64,000 bases of DNA from Gemmatimonadota bacterium (GCA_003169895.1 PNAE01000004.1:233186-297185), one strand, 5' to 3'; numbered from the stretch's first letter, positions 29,401-38,219 are shown. Translations and numbers: made by a program. The notes: generated by a model not told the origin, from the sequence alone.

Positions 29401-30713
29401 GCCGGGGCGGCGATGCCCTGCGCCGTGCGAACCTGCTTCAGCCCATCCTGAATCATGCCGAGCACGAGAAGCCACGCGGCACCGCCAAGGATGACGTACT
29501 TGCCGAAGAGCGGCAATTGCAGCCCGTCGTAGTTCCAGATCATGTGCATCGCCATGCACACGCCGAGTACCCGGAGGAAGCGCGGATCTGTGAGCATCCC
29601 GCTCCGGAACGGCTGGTCACCGCGGACGCGCCAGAGCGCCGCACCCACGAGTCCGGTCCAGAGGACGTGCCCGCCGAGAACGCTCAGAAAGCCGCGCTGC
29701 ATGATGGTGTCGAGCATCGCCACGGAACCGGCGTCCAATCCAGCGCGAAGCGCATAGCCGGCGGACTCGAACACCGCGAATCCCGTTCCCACGGTTGCGC
29801 CCAGCAGAAGCCCGTTCAGGGTCCACCGGAACCTCGCGCGCCGGACCACCAGCAGCAGCGTGAGCGCCTTGCCACTTTCCTCGATGATGCCCGCACCGGC
29901 GGCGCCGAGGAGGTTGCTGAGGTTGGTCACCTGGAAAAAGATCAGCGAGACAACGATTGAGACCAGGCCACCAATCAGGAGCAGCTTGACCACCTGATAG
30001 AGGGAAATGTTGCGGGGTACATTGACTTCAAGGAAAAAGATCAGCAACGAAAGCGGGATCGCGACCGAGCCGATCATGATGAGGCCGGGAATGAGATTCT
30101 CGTTCTCGAAGTTGTTCCATGCGACCACGAACCCGACATACAGCGCCAGCGTGACGAAGAAGACGCGCACGAACACCCACGGCTTCGGCCAGCGTGCATC
30201 GATTGCCGCCAGCGGCGGGGTGGTCGCGGCGGTGCCGACGGTGAAGTACGCCTCGACCTCGTCATCGGCGTGGTGCTTGCCCACGTCGGCGAACATCTCG
30301 CGGGCGTTCCATTCGCCCGGCTTCTCGATGCCCGCGACCGTGGACAGGTGGTCGCCGAGGCGATTGACGAAGCCAAGAACGGAGGGCGGGGTTCCCGGCG
30401 CCTGCAGTTGCCATAACGACCGCCCCAGCCGCAATTGCTGGCCGCCGGTGAGGTATGTCTCGGTGACCGGGTGTCCATCAGTATACGGCAGCGTATCGGA
30501 CAACGCCTGGACGTGGAGGCGGTTTCCATCGCGGCGCAACATCGCGAAACGTTCGGTCACCGCCGGGTCGTCACTCAGCAGGTTGCACTCGGCACCGCGA
30601 CCAATCAGCAGCGGCGCCGTGGTCACTTCCAGCCGCTTTCCTTGGTCGGGCCCTGCGATGCAGATCAGAAAATGGCTTGCGGCGGGCGGCGTGGACGGCG
30701 TGGGCTCGGACAT
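29397..30713 (-). CDS. PrsW-type intramembrane metalloprotease with degenerate FHA domain
   Basis: The start at 30713 follows GGAG (30720-30723); the frame continues to 31034 but reads through non-coding Arg/Cys-rich sequence. Residues 15-105 form an FHA-like fold (LIGRGAECNLLSDDP). The usual Ser-Arg-x-His phosphothreonine-binding residues are replaced (VTERFAM). After a linker, about eight membrane spans carry the PrsW motifs: Glu-Glu-x-x-Lys at 278-282, Phe-x-x-x-Glu at 312-316, His349 and HMIWN at 390-394. PrsW proteases cut membrane anti-sigma factors at site 1. No sigma/anti-sigma pair is in the window. The stop overlaps the QueC-like gene. Confidence 0.88.
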   Translation of the reverse strand: MSEPTPSTPPAASHFLICIAGPDQGKRLEVTTAPLLIGRGAECNLLSDDPAVTERFAMLRRDGNRLHVQALSDTLPYTDGHPVTETYLTGGQQLRLGRSLWQLQAPGTPPSVLGFVNRLGDHLSTVAGIEKPGEWNAREMFADVGKHHADDEVEAYFTVGTAATTPPLAAIDARWPKPWVFVRVFFVTLALYVGFVVAWNNFENENLIPGLIMIGSVAIPLSLLIFFLEVNVPRNISLYQVVKLLLIGGLVSIVVSLIFFQVTNLSNLLGAAGAGIIEESGKALTLLLVVRRARFRWTLNGLLLGATVGTGFAVFESAGYALRAGLDAGSVAMLDTIMQRGFLSVLGGHVLWTGLVGAALWRVRGDQPFRSGMLTDPRFLRVLGVCMAMHMIWNYDGLQLPLFGKYVILGGAAWLLVLGMIQDGLKQVRTAQGIAAPA

Positions 30714-30837
30714 CGGGATCTCCGTTGACACGTGCGGCGCGCGGGCGGACGCCCGTGACGATGACCATTGGATTTTCGAGCGGAAGACGCAAAGGTAACG
30801 CCACGCGCCGGATGGTACAGATGGAGTCCGGCAACCG

Positions 30838-31812
30838 TCAGGGGACCAGAACCGCTGCCCCACGCACAGCGCCGCGGCGCAACTCGTCGATGGCCTCATT
30901 GGCTCGCGCCAAAGGAAAGGTCCGGACCTCCGTGTGCACCGGCACCTGCGGCGCAAGCGCGAGAAAATCCTCCCCATCACGGCGCGTGAGATTCGCGACC
31001 GAGCGCACGATCCGTTCGCCCCACAGGATGTCATATGGAAACGACGGGATGTCGGTCATGTGAATCTCGGCGCACACCACCGTGCCGCCCTTGGCGACCG
31101 CGCGCAACGCGGCCGGGACCAGTTCACCCGCCGGCGCGAAAAGGATCGCCGCATCGAGACGTTCGGGTGGCGCGTCGTCCGATCCGCCGGCCCATGCCGC
31201 ACCGAGCTCGCGCGCAAAGCGCTGCGTCTCTATGTCGCCCGGGCGCGTGAACGCGTACACCGCGCTTCCTTGATGTCGCGCGACCTGCGCCAGGATATGT
31301 GCGGCATTGCCGAAACCGTAGAGGCCCAGCCGGTGTGCGTTTCCGGTCATGGTGTAGGCGCGATAGCCAATCAGGCCAGCGCAGAGCAGCGGCGCAGCCT
31401 GGGTATCCGGATATCCGGTCGGGATCGCGAAGCAGAACCGCTCGTCCGCAACAGCGCATTCCGCGTAGCCGCCATCGATCTGATAGCCGGTGAACCGGGC
31501 GTGCTCGCAGAGGTTCTCGCGTCCCGATCGGCAGTACTCACAGCTGCCGTCGGTCCAGCCGAGCCAGGGAACACCGACGCGGTCGCCGCGACTGAAGCGC
31601 GTGGCGCCGGGACCGAGGGCGTCGACGGTACCGACAATCTCATGGCCGAGCACCAGCGGCAATTTGGGGTGCGGCAGCTCTCCGTCGATGACGTGCAGGT
31701 CGGTACGGCAGACCCCGCAGGCGTTGACCCGGATGCGAAGCTGTCCGGCGGCGGGTTCTGGAACGGGCAAGTCGGCGGCTCGCAACGGGCCACCCGGCGC
31801 ATCGAGGATCAT
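30838..31812 (-). CDS. zinc-dependent alcohol dehydrogenase (AdhA-like)
   Basis: Medium-chain dehydrogenase (NAD(P)-dependent alcohol/aldehyde interconversion), 324 residues from ATG 31812; the frame is open to 31869. The catalytic zinc ligands (GVCRTDLH, GHEIVG) and nucleotide fold (LGLYGFGNAAH) are present. Proteins of this AdhA group usually read WTCGxCxYCxxGxxNLC at the structural zinc. Here it is WTDGSCEYCRSGRENLC, so the first structural cysteine is Asp. The Rossmann motif GxGxxA is also atypical (GFGNAAH), as in several AdhA relatives. It is likely monocistronic; its promoter region faces that of the DUF305 gene. Confidence 0.88.
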   Translation of the reverse strand: MILDAPGGPLRAADLPVPEPAAGQLRIRVNACGVCRTDLHVIDGELPHPKLPLVLGHEIVGTVDALGPGATRFSRGDRVGVPWLGWTDGSCEYCRSGRENLCEHARFTGYQIDGGYAECAVADERFCFAIPTGYPDTQAAPLLCAGLIGYRAYTMTGNAHRLGLYGFGNAAHILAQVARHQGSAVYAFTRPGDIETQRFARELGAAWAGGSDDAPPERLDAAILFAPAGELVPAALRAVAKGGTVVCAEIHMTDIPSFPYDILWGERIVRSVANLTRRDGEDFLALAPQVPVHTEVRTFPLARANEAIDELRRGAVRGAAVLVP

Positions 31813-31983
31813 GGCGAACACGCCAGAAGAATACTCCGCATCTCTGATGGCATCCGGCTGAGGCGACATGCTCCAGTCTTGTGGTCGCCGCCTTCAGTGG
31901 CATTCCCGGGCGCCCATGGGTACGATATAACCTCTCCAACTAGGCCGTCGCACCGCTGAATCGCTGCAACGGCCGGGGCAGCC

Positions 31984-32616
31984 ATGACACCAGCTGGTCG
32001 ATGGATAACCGCACCGGGCATGGTCGCGACAGTTGCGGTTGCCGTTTGCGCCACGACCTTCCGGCCGCTGATGCGGGAAGCCGGGGCGCAAAGCGCACCG
32101 AGCTCTAGCGCGGCCGATGTCCACTTCATGCAGGGCATGATCGCCCATCATGCCCAGGCGCTGGTCATGGCCGCCATGGCTCCCACTCACGGGGCCAGCG
32201 CCAAGGTGCTGCTGCTGTGCAAGAAGATCGCGATTTCGCAGCACGACGAAATCGTGATGATGCAGAACTGGCTCACCGAGCGGAATCAAAGAGCACCGGA
32301 TCCCAAGGACCCGCATTTCAATGAAATGCCGGGAATGCCGGGCATGCAGGACATGATGCCCGGCATGCTGAGTGCCGAGCAGCTCGAGCAATTGGATCAA
32401 GCGAAGGACACCGCGTTCGACCGGCTATTCCTCACGTTCATGATCCAGCACCATCAAGGTGCGCTCACGATGGTGGCGGACCTCTTCGCCAGTCCGGGCG
32501 CCGGTCAGGGTGCGGACATCTTCCGATACGCCACCGATGTTGATGCCGACCAACGCGCCGAAATCGGGCGCATGCAGCTGATGCTCAATTCGTCCTCAGG
32601 GAGTCAATCACGATGA
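31984..32616 (+). CDS. exported DUF305 protein
   Basis: The 210-residue protein has an N-terminal hydrophobic signal/anchor (about 12-28) and two DUF305 four-helix halves. The histidine/methionine motifs FMQGMIAHHAQALVMA and FMIQHHQGALTMV are the family hallmark, with a Met-rich MPGMPGMQDMMPGM linker between. DUF305 proteins such as CopM bind Cu(I)/Ag(I) in the periplasm, and the many Met/His residues fit that. The stop overlaps the LVIVD gene by ATGA, so the two act together. An AT-rich TATAAC at 31926-31931 is a possible -10 about 50 bases upstream, without a clear -35. Confidence 0.88.
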   Translation: MTPAGRWITAPGMVATVAVAVCATTFRPLMREAGAQSAPSSSAADVHFMQGMIAHHAQALVMAAMAPTHGASAKVLLLCKKIAISQHDEIVMMQNWLTERNQRAPDPKDPHFNEMPGMPGMQDMMPGMLSAEQLEQLDQAKDTAFDRLFLTFMIQHHQGALTMVADLFASPGAGQGADIFRYATDVDADQRAEIGRMQLMLNSSSGSQSR

Positions 32617-34592
32617 GTCAGATCGTATACGTTCGCCGTCCATTCGTGCGACGGATCATCTCACTGGTCGGTGTCACCTCGCTGGCGCTGGCGCCTGCCA
32701 TGCACGCGCAGGGTGGCACCGCGAGCATCACGGACCCGCGCGTGGGCCTCCACCCCGGTTTGACGGATGCAGGAGTGGCGGCAAAAAACATGGAGTTGGT
32801 CTCACACCGCCCGAAGCCGGACATCTTCGACGGCCTCGGAGGACCGCGCGGCTTGACGTTCGCGAACTCGGACCTTGCGTTCCGCGGCAACTACGTCTTC
32901 CAGGGGAACTTCAGCGGCTTCTCGATCTGGGACGTCGCCAATCCGGGCCGGCCAGTGCTGCGCAAGGCGCTGCTTTGTGCCACCGGCCAGGGCGATCCGT
33001 CGATCTACGGCAACCTGCTCTTCATCTCGTCCGAGGGCACCGGTGATCGCCTCGATTGCGGTACGCAGGGCGTGCAGGATCGGGTGAGCAAGGATCGGAT
33101 GATTGGCGTGCGCATCTTCGACATCTCGGACATGGATCATCCCAGGCAGGTGGCCGACGTGCAGACCTGCCGCGGGTCGCACACCCACACGCTGGTGCCC
33201 GACCCGACGGACAAGGGCATTGTCTACGTCTACGTCTCCGGCTCGGCGCAGCCTCGGTCGCCCGACGAAATGCCGGGATGCGTGAATTACCCGATCGATT
33301 CCCTGAATTCCGCACTCTTCCGTATCGAGGTGATCCGGGTCCCGCTGGCCCATCCCGAGCAGGCCAGGATCGTCAACGGGGCGCGCATCTTTGATGCTCT
33401 GACGGCCGCCAAGTCTCACGGCAACCCTCCCGGCGATACGCTCGGGCGGGGCGGACGCGGTGGACGAGGCAACGCCTTTATCGGCGCGTTCGTGGAACCT
33501 CTGGCGCCGACCGCGACCGCGGTGGATTCCGCCCGGTTCAAGGCGACGACCGATTCCCTTCGGGCCGCTGGCGTTCCGATCGTCTTCCGGGCGACGCTCG
33601 CCGCCGGCCGCGGTGGTGGGCGCGGGAACGGGGGGCCCAGTCAGTGCCACGATATCACCGTCTATCCCGCTATCGGACTGGCGGGCGGCGCATGTGGAGG
33701 ATATGGACTCCTCCTCGATATTCACGACCCCGTCAATCCCAAGCGCATCGACTTCGTCGGCGACTCGAACTTCGCCTTCTGGCACTCGGCAACGTTCAGC
33801 AACGACGGTTCCAAGCTGCTCTTCACCGACGAGTGGGGCGGCGGAACGGCCGCACGGTGCCGCGTCATCGACCCGTTGAACTGGGGCGCGGATGCGATCT
33901 TCAGCCTCAAGGACGGGAAGCTCACGCAAGGCGCCTACTTCAAGATGCCAGCGGCACAGACCGAGCAGGAGAACTGCGTGGCACACAACGGTTCACTGAT
34001 TCCCGTCCCGGGTCGCGACATCATGGTGCAGGGTTGGTATCAGGGCGGCATTGACGTGTTCGACTTCACTGATCCGACCCATCCGCGCGAGATCGCATAC
34101 TTCGACCGCGGCCCCATTCCAAACCACCCCGAGCGCGCCGATTCGAGCGCGACCGGTATCGTCACCGGCGGCTACTGGTGTGGCTATTGGTACAACGGGC
34201 ACATCTACGCTTCGGAGATCGCGCGCGGGTTCGACATCTTCGATCTCACGCCGAGCGAGTGGCTGTCACAGAACGAGATCGACGCGGCGAAACTGGTGCA
34301 TTGGAATCAGTTCAATCCGCAGAGCCAGCCCAGGATTGTCTGGCCGGCGGCATTCCCGGTAGCGCGTTCGTACCTCGACCAGCTGGTGCGCGGTGACGGG
34401 CTTGCGGCTGCGCGCACGTCTGAGATCGCCAAGGAGTTGAACAGCGCGGAAAAGACGACCGGAGCCGCCCGGGCAAGTGCGCTGACGAGGCTGGCGGTGC
34501 AACTGGATGGCGACGCAAAGAATGCCGCGGACGGGGCGCGCGTGTGGGCACTCGCGGCGGCCGTCAGGGACCTGGCGAAGGCGGCTCGCTAG
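32613..34592 (+). CDS. exported LVIVD-repeat beta-propeller protein
   Basis: Secreted or surface protein of 659 residues with a signal peptide ending PAMHAQG. It contains repeats of the 'SIWDVANPGRPV', 'DISDMDHPRQ', 'DIHDPVNPKRI', 'DFTDPTHPREI' type, each a propeller blade of the LVIVD family. A Gly/Arg-rich insert (RGGRGGRG) lies near residue 285. No catalytic residues are evident. Conserved Cys pairs and the HSATFSNDGSKLLFTDE segment recur in this family. ATGA coupling to the DUF305 protein is the main functional hint; a link with copper handling or surface binding is inference. Confidence 0.85.
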   Translation: MSQIVYVRRPFVRRIISLVGVTSLALAPAMHAQGGTASITDPRVGLHPGLTDAGVAAKNMELVSHRPKPDIFDGLGGPRGLTFANSDLAFRGNYVFQGNFSGFSIWDVANPGRPVLRKALLCATGQGDPSIYGNLLFISSEGTGDRLDCGTQGVQDRVSKDRMIGVRIFDISDMDHPRQVADVQTCRGSHTHTLVPDPTDKGIVYVYVSGSAQPRSPDEMPGCVNYPIDSLNSALFRIEVIRVPLAHPEQARIVNGARIFDALTAAKSHGNPPGDTLGRGGRGGRGNAFIGAFVEPLAPTATAVDSARFKATTDSLRAAGVPIVFRATLAAGRGGGRGNGGPSQCHDITVYPAIGLAGGACGGYGLLLDIHDPVNPKRIDFVGDSNFAFWHSATFSNDGSKLLFTDEWGGGTAARCRVIDPLNWGADAIFSLKDGKLTQGAYFKMPAAQTEQENCVAHNGSLIPVPGRDIMVQGWYQGGIDVFDFTDPTHPREIAYFDRGPIPNHPERADSSATGIVTGGYWCGYWYNGHIYASEIARGFDIFDLTPSEWLSQNEIDAAKLVHWNQFNPQSQPRIVWPAAFPVARSYLDQLVRGDGLAAARTSEIAKELNSAEKTTGAARASALTRLAVQLDGDAKNAADGARVWALAAAVRDLAKAAR

Positions 34593-34672
34593 CTGCGTCG
34601 CGCGGCGGCCGGTATCGAGCTGGCGGCTCGCTGGCGCATTAATCGCATTACATTTACTGAACCCTATTCCTC

Positions 34673-35386
34673 ATGAGGCATATGTCGATCCGATCTGTTG
34701 CAATCTGCGCCGTGAGTGGCGCGCTCCTCGCTGCCAACATCACGCCCGCCGTGGCCCAGCGGTCCTCCAGTCAGGGCGAGAGTCACGGCGCCGATGCCGC
34801 GATCAGCGTGCGCGCCGGCACACTTGGTTTCGGCGTGGAAGTGTCCAAGCTGCTCATGAGCCACGTCGGGATTCGCGTGGGCGGTAATTATTTCAGCGTG
34901 ACAAAGGACTCTCTGAAGCAATCGAACGTCGCCTATAACGTCAAGGCGAAGCTGCAGTCATTCACGGCGTTGCTCGACCTGTATCCGGGGGCTCGCGGCT
35001 CGTTCCACCTGACCGGCGGACTGATCACGTCTCCCGTCGACATTACCGGGACCGGGGCGTCGAGTGGCGGAAACTTCACGATCAACCATACCACGTACTC
35101 CTCGGCCGCGGTCGGGACGCTCACCGGCGAGGCAAAGTTCAAGAGCGCCGAGCCATATGTCGGACTGGGAATCGGGACCGCGGCATCCAAGCACGGCGGT
35201 CTCGGCTTTGTGTTCGACCTCGGCGCAGCCATTGGCAAGCCGAAGATCAGCTTGAGCTCCACTGGTGCGGCCACGAATGCGGCGCTGCAATCCGACATGA
35301 ACGCGCAGATCGCGACGACCCAGACGAGCGCGAACAAGCTGTTTGCCTATCCGGTGATGGCGCTGGGGCTGAGCTACAAGTTCTGA
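34673..35386 (+). CDS. outer-membrane beta-barrel protein
   Basis: The 237-residue protein has a signal peptide ending AVAQRS, then alternating polar/hydrophobic strands and a C-terminal aromatic residue (ALGLSYKF), as required for BAM-dependent insertion. It resembles small OmpW/opacity-type eight-stranded porin-like barrels. A Ser/Gly-rich turn and GVEVSKLLMSHVGIRVGGNYF support this. ATG 34682 is an alternative start two codons inside. The AT-rich region just upstream (34640-34660) probably holds the promoter. A strong hairpin follows the gene. The role is unknown. Confidence 0.75.
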   Translation: MRHMSIRSVAICAVSGALLAANITPAVAQRSSSQGESHGADAAISVRAGTLGFGVEVSKLLMSHVGIRVGGNYFSVTKDSLKQSNVAYNVKAKLQSFTALLDLYPGARGSFHLTGGLITSPVDITGTGASSGGNFTINHTTYSSAAVGTLTGEAKFKSAEPYVGLGIGTAASKHGGLGFVFDLGAAIGKPKISLSSTGAATNAALQSDMNAQIATTQTSANKLFAYPVMALGLSYKF

Positions 35387-35390
35387 AACA

Positions 35391-35420
35391 CCACGGGCGG
35401 GGCATCAGCCCCGCCCGTGG
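35391..35420 (+). terminator. strong hairpin terminator
   Basis: A perfect 13-bp stem (35391-35403 with 35408-35420) around an ATCA loop, five bases after the stop of the outer-membrane protein. It is very GC-rich, as expected for a stable terminator hairpin in a high-GC genome, though no T-tract follows. Confidence 0.75.
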
Positions 35421-35560
35421 CGTATTCGCCAGCGAGCAGCAGGCGGTGGCGCCAGCTCGCTTGCTGGTCAACCGGTGCCGGCCGATACTTCGTCTTGGAA
35501 TCCGGCTATCTTCGAGCACCCGTGCTCATCCTCAGTCACCACAATCAGGAACCTCGAGCC

Positions 35561-36070
35561 ATGGCAATCTGGAAGGAACAAAACTCCGTCAAGAAGGAGG
35601 CGACCCCGATGTCCCCGGATCCGGCTCCCAGACAGGATTCAGCGACGCGCGCCGACTTCGCTTCGAGCTACGATTCACCGCGCCGTGCGACCGAGCGCGA
35701 ATCGAAGGAATCCGTGATCGCGGCCGACCTGACGATCGAAGGCAAGATCGAAGGTTCGGGCCACGTCCGCATCGCCGGACGCTTCAAGGGCGACGTGCAC
35801 GTCCAGGGTAACCTTACGATCGAGGCCGGCGCCAAGCTGACCGGCGCCGTGCGCGCCAACACGGTGATCATCGGCGGTGAACTGGAGGGCAACATCGACG
35901 GTGCGTCGCGGGTCGAGTTGCTGGAGACGGGTGTGTTGAGCGGCGACCTCAAGGCCGGCTCTCTCACCGTCGCCGCCGGTTCGCGCATGCGTGGGCAGGT
36001 CGAGTTCGGCTGGGACGACAAGAGCCCGAAGAAGCCCACGATGACCCTGGAGAGTGGCTTCGCTCCATGA
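35561..36070 (+). CDS. bactofilin (polymer-forming cytoskeletal protein)
   Basis: Bactofilins self-assemble into filaments that localise envelope and cell-shape machinery. The ATG at 35561 gives 169 residues: a flexible charged N-terminus (about 1-50), a right-handed beta-helix (about 55-140; repeats such as IEGKIEGSGHVRIAGRFKGDV and LTIEAGAKLTGAVRANTVIIGGELEGNI) and a basic tail. The frame is open from 35417 but that part is not conserved. AGGA at 35547-35550 may be the ribosome site. A -10-like TATCTT lies at 35507-35512. The stop overlaps the zinc-ribbon gene by ATGA. Confidence 0.92.
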   Translation: MAIWKEQNSVKKEATPMSPDPAPRQDSATRADFASSYDSPRRATERESKESVIAADLTIEGKIEGSGHVRIAGRFKGDVHVQGNLTIEAGAKLTGAVRANTVIIGGELEGNIDGASRVELLETGVLSGDLKAGSLTVAAGSRMRGQVEFGWDDKSPKKPTMTLESGFAP

Positions 36071-36426
36071 ATACCGTGCGTCAGGGCGCTCCCGGTGCCA
36101 CGCGCACCTGTCCGCACTGCAGGGCGACCATCCTCGAAAGCGCCAGCGTGTGTCCCGCCTGCCGGCACCATCTGCGGTTCGACCCCGCCGCGGTGGGGCC
36201 GGGCGCGCAGCCAAGCTTCCTGCCGCTGCGAGTCGAAGGGACGATCACGCACCCGTCAGTCGGAGGGCCGTGGGAGTATTCCGTGATGCTGTCGATCCGC
36301 GACGACCGCGGCGAGGAAATCGCCCGTCAAGTGGTCGGCGTCGGGGCCCTCCACCCCGCCGAGCAGCGGACATTCACACTCGCCGTCGAGGTGTTCGCGC
36401 CGGCCGGCGAGAAGCCCGCCATCTAA
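36067..36426 (+). CDS. small zinc-ribbon protein coupled to bactofilin
   Basis: The 119-residue protein starts within the bactofilin stop (ATGA). An N-terminal double zinc knuckle (TCPHCRATILESASVCPACR, four cysteines) is followed by an immunoglobulin-like beta domain (LRVEGTITHPSVGGPWEYSVMLSIRDDRGEEIARQVVGVG). The pairing of a bactofilin with such a zinc-ribbon protein suggests a partner in filament placement, but I know of no proven function. No signal peptide, so it is cytoplasmic. Confidence 0.75.
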   Translation: MNTVRQGAPGATRTCPHCRATILESASVCPACRHHLRFDPAAVGPGAQPSFLPLRVEGTITHPSVGGPWEYSVMLSIRDDRGEEIARQVVGVGALHPAEQRTFTLAVEVFAPAGEKPAI

Positions 36427-36556
36427 GGCGATCGCCTCAGCGGCGAGCTCTTCGCGTCGAAATTCTGCTCCGGCATCGAGTGCGCTTGGCTCGGTCATCC
36501 CCAATCATTACGCCGTGAACGCTTGGTGACGAACCGAGTTGTCGCCCGGGCGCGCA

Positions 36557-36994
36557 TTATCGCGTGACCGCCGGCAGTGCGCTCGCGACGTTCTCGAGCA
36601 GCCGCCATCCCGTCGCGACCGACGTGGCGATCACCAGAAGATAGGCGGTGTCCAGCACCCACCAGGCGAAAGGCAACGGGTACGTCTCAGGGTCGATTCT
36701 GGCGGCGAGGCGGTGAAACCGTCGCCACTGCACCAGCGCGATCGCGATCTGGATTCCGGCGACGATGCCAAGGAACGCCAGCAGGTACGCCAGCAAGGCG
36801 AGCAAGGCGGGGATCAGTGCCGGGTCGAGTCCGAGCGATTCTCGCGCGGAGAGTAACGTCACCACCACCGCGGCAATGCCGGCAACGAACTTGGCATAGG
36901 TGATGAACGCATCCCGCGCCACGCTGGTGAAGTAGCGCTGCCGGTCAATCGCGAGCCGATAACGCTCGAGGATGAGACTGTCGTGCAGGTCCAC
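36557..36994 (-). CDS. small integral membrane protein, unknown
   Basis: The GTG start at 36994 follows GGGAG. The 145-residue protein has an N-terminal amphipathic helix rich in Arg/Tyr (LILERYRLAIDRQRYF) and three hydrophobic segments (about 30-48, 60-85, 115-132). The spacing suggests a three-span inner-membrane protein with a cytoplasmic N-terminus. I do not recognise the family. It lies 27 bases downstream of the dodecin gene on the same strand, so they may be co-transcribed. Confidence 0.6.
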   Translation of the reverse strand: MDLHDSLILERYRLAIDRQRYFTSVARDAFITYAKFVAGIAAVVVTLLSARESLGLDPALIPALLALLAYLLAFLGIVAGIQIAIALVQWRRFHRLAARIDPETYPLPFAWWVLDTAYLLVIATSVATGWRLLENVASALPAVTR

Positions 36995-37021
36995 GTGATT
37001 GCTCCCTCGGCCTGCGGGCGG

Positions 37022-37225
37022 TCAGTCGTCCAGGATGAAGGTGACCTTCATGCCGACCCGGTAGTCAGTGATCTTGCCCTTGGATATGTCGAGCTTCTGC
37101 TCCTTGATCCATGCACCGGTGACATTGCGCAGGCTCTTGTTGGCGCGGACGATGCCCTTCTGGATGGCGTCCTCGAAACTCTTCTTCGACGTGGCGCTGA
37201 GTTCGGTGACCTTGGCGACCGACAT
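37022..37225 (-). CDS. dodecin, flavin-storage protein
   Basis: The 67-residue protein folds as a beta-alpha-beta-beta unit that assembles into a dodecamer binding riboflavin, FMN or FAD. The sequence matches dodecins along its whole length. It opens MSVAKVTELSATSKKSFEDA and has the flavin-stacking tryptophan in VTGAWIKEQKLDI. It closes with YRVGMKVTFILDD. AGGAGG at 37233-37238 (minus strand) fixes the start; the longer frame is spurious. Downstream is the small membrane protein. Confidence 0.93.
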   Translation of the reverse strand: MSVAKVTELSATSKKSFEDAIQKGIVRANKSLRNVTGAWIKEQKLDISKGKITDYRVGMKVTFILDD

Positions 37226-37295
37226 GTTGGATCCTCCTGCGGTGGGTGAGTGAACGACTGCGCTGCGAGGGAGAGGAACGGAATCGGATGGGCGA

Positions 37296-38207
37296 TCATG
37301 CGGGCTCACGCCGTTTCTCGAACACGAGCCGGTAATGCTCGAAGAGCTGCCGCTGGAACGCGATCGTGTTGGCACTGACGCCCGACACGAAGGCCTGGCG
37401 GAAGTCGTGGCTGGTGAGGTAGCGCGGCACCAGCCGCGCGTACAACAGCAGCTTGTGCCACGAGCGCTGGCCGAAGCGCGCCCGCCACTGCCGGATGGTC
37501 TCGATGTAATCGAGGCGTCCGCTCTCCTTGGCCACCAGCCGGAAGTGCGGCTCGGCGTTGCGTTCGATCTGTTCCGACCCGTAAGGCAACCACGACCCGG
37601 GAAAGGTCTTCTGCAGCAGCGCGAGCACGTGCCCATCCGAGAGGTGCGGCGCGTGCATGTCGATTGCCTCATACGGGATCATGTTGGGGCCGAAGACCAT
37701 CGTTTGCAGAAAGAACCGGCCGCCAGGCGGCAGCAGGGACGCAACATTCCGGAAGAACGCCGCGTAGATTGCGTCCTGCCTGCCGGCCTGCCACTCCTCG
37801 ATGGAACAGAAGTGCTCGAATGCGCCGAGACTGATAACGCCGTCGAAGGTGCCGAAGGTCGCCGCGGTGACCGCTCTGGCGTCCATCAGCTGGACGTCCA
37901 GGCCGTGCCGGCGGTCTGCGGCTTGCTGGCCACGGGAGAGCGTTACGCCAACGCCCGAGATTCCCCGCGCCCTGAAGAACGCGAGCATCGCCCCCCAGCC
38001 ACAACCCAGGTCGAGTATCCGGCCGCCCGATGGCACGCCGAGTTGAGCAGCGACGAACTCATGCTTGCGGCGCTGCGCCTCCTCGAGCGTGAGCGAGAAA
38101 TCCCCGTCGTACTTCGCCCCACTGAAGTCCGCCAGTTCGCCAACACTCAGCCGGAACAGCCGATCGGTGAGCGTATAGGTGAAGTCGATGTCTTCGCGGG
38201 AGGCCAT
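37296..38207 (-). CDS. cyclopropane-fatty-acid-synthase-like SAM methyltransferase
   Basis: Class I methyltransferase of 303 residues; the ATG at 38207 starts before the conserved N-terminus DFTYTLTDRLFRLSVGE. The SAM site is LDLGCGWGAMLAFFRARG, with CGWG diagnostic of the CFA/mycolic-acid cyclopropane synthase group, followed by GVTLSRGQQ and a SLGAFEHF segment. CFA-family enzymes methylate double bonds of membrane lipids; here the lipid substrate is not shown. A TACATT hexamer sits exactly 6 bases before the ATG, so translation is probably leaderless. Confidence 0.88.
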   Translation of the reverse strand: MASREDIDFTYTLTDRLFRLSVGELADFSGAKYDGDFSLTLEEAQRRKHEFVAAQLGVPSGGRILDLGCGWGAMLAFFRARGISGVGVTLSRGQQAADRRHGLDVQLMDARAVTAATFGTFDGVISLGAFEHFCSIEEWQAGRQDAIYAAFFRNVASLLPPGGRFFLQTMVFGPNMIPYEAIDMHAPHLSDGHVLALLQKTFPGSWLPYGSEQIERNAEPHFRLVAKESGRLDYIETIRQWRARFGQRSWHKLLLYARLVPRYLTSHDFRQAFVSGVSANTIAFQRQLFEHYRLVFEKRREPA

Positions 38208-38213
38208 GGCGAG

Positions 38214-38219
38214 AATGTA
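38214..38219 (-). promoter_or_regulatory. -10 hexamer TACATT, leaderless start
   Basis: On the minus strand TACATT is followed by six bases and the methyltransferase ATG. There is no Shine-Dalgarno sequence. The spacing equals that of TACATT before the permease at 59075. No consensus -35 is seen 17 bases upstream. Confidence 0.5.

Noticed and set aside
28192..29451. 419-codon plus-strand frame opposite the QueC-like gene
   Set aside because: The minus-strand product has clear PP-loop and zinc motifs; the plus frame has none.
36427..36436. GGCGATCGCC palindrome (HIP1-like)
   Set aside because: A single occurrence in a high-GC region; no sign of the cyanobacterial repeat family.
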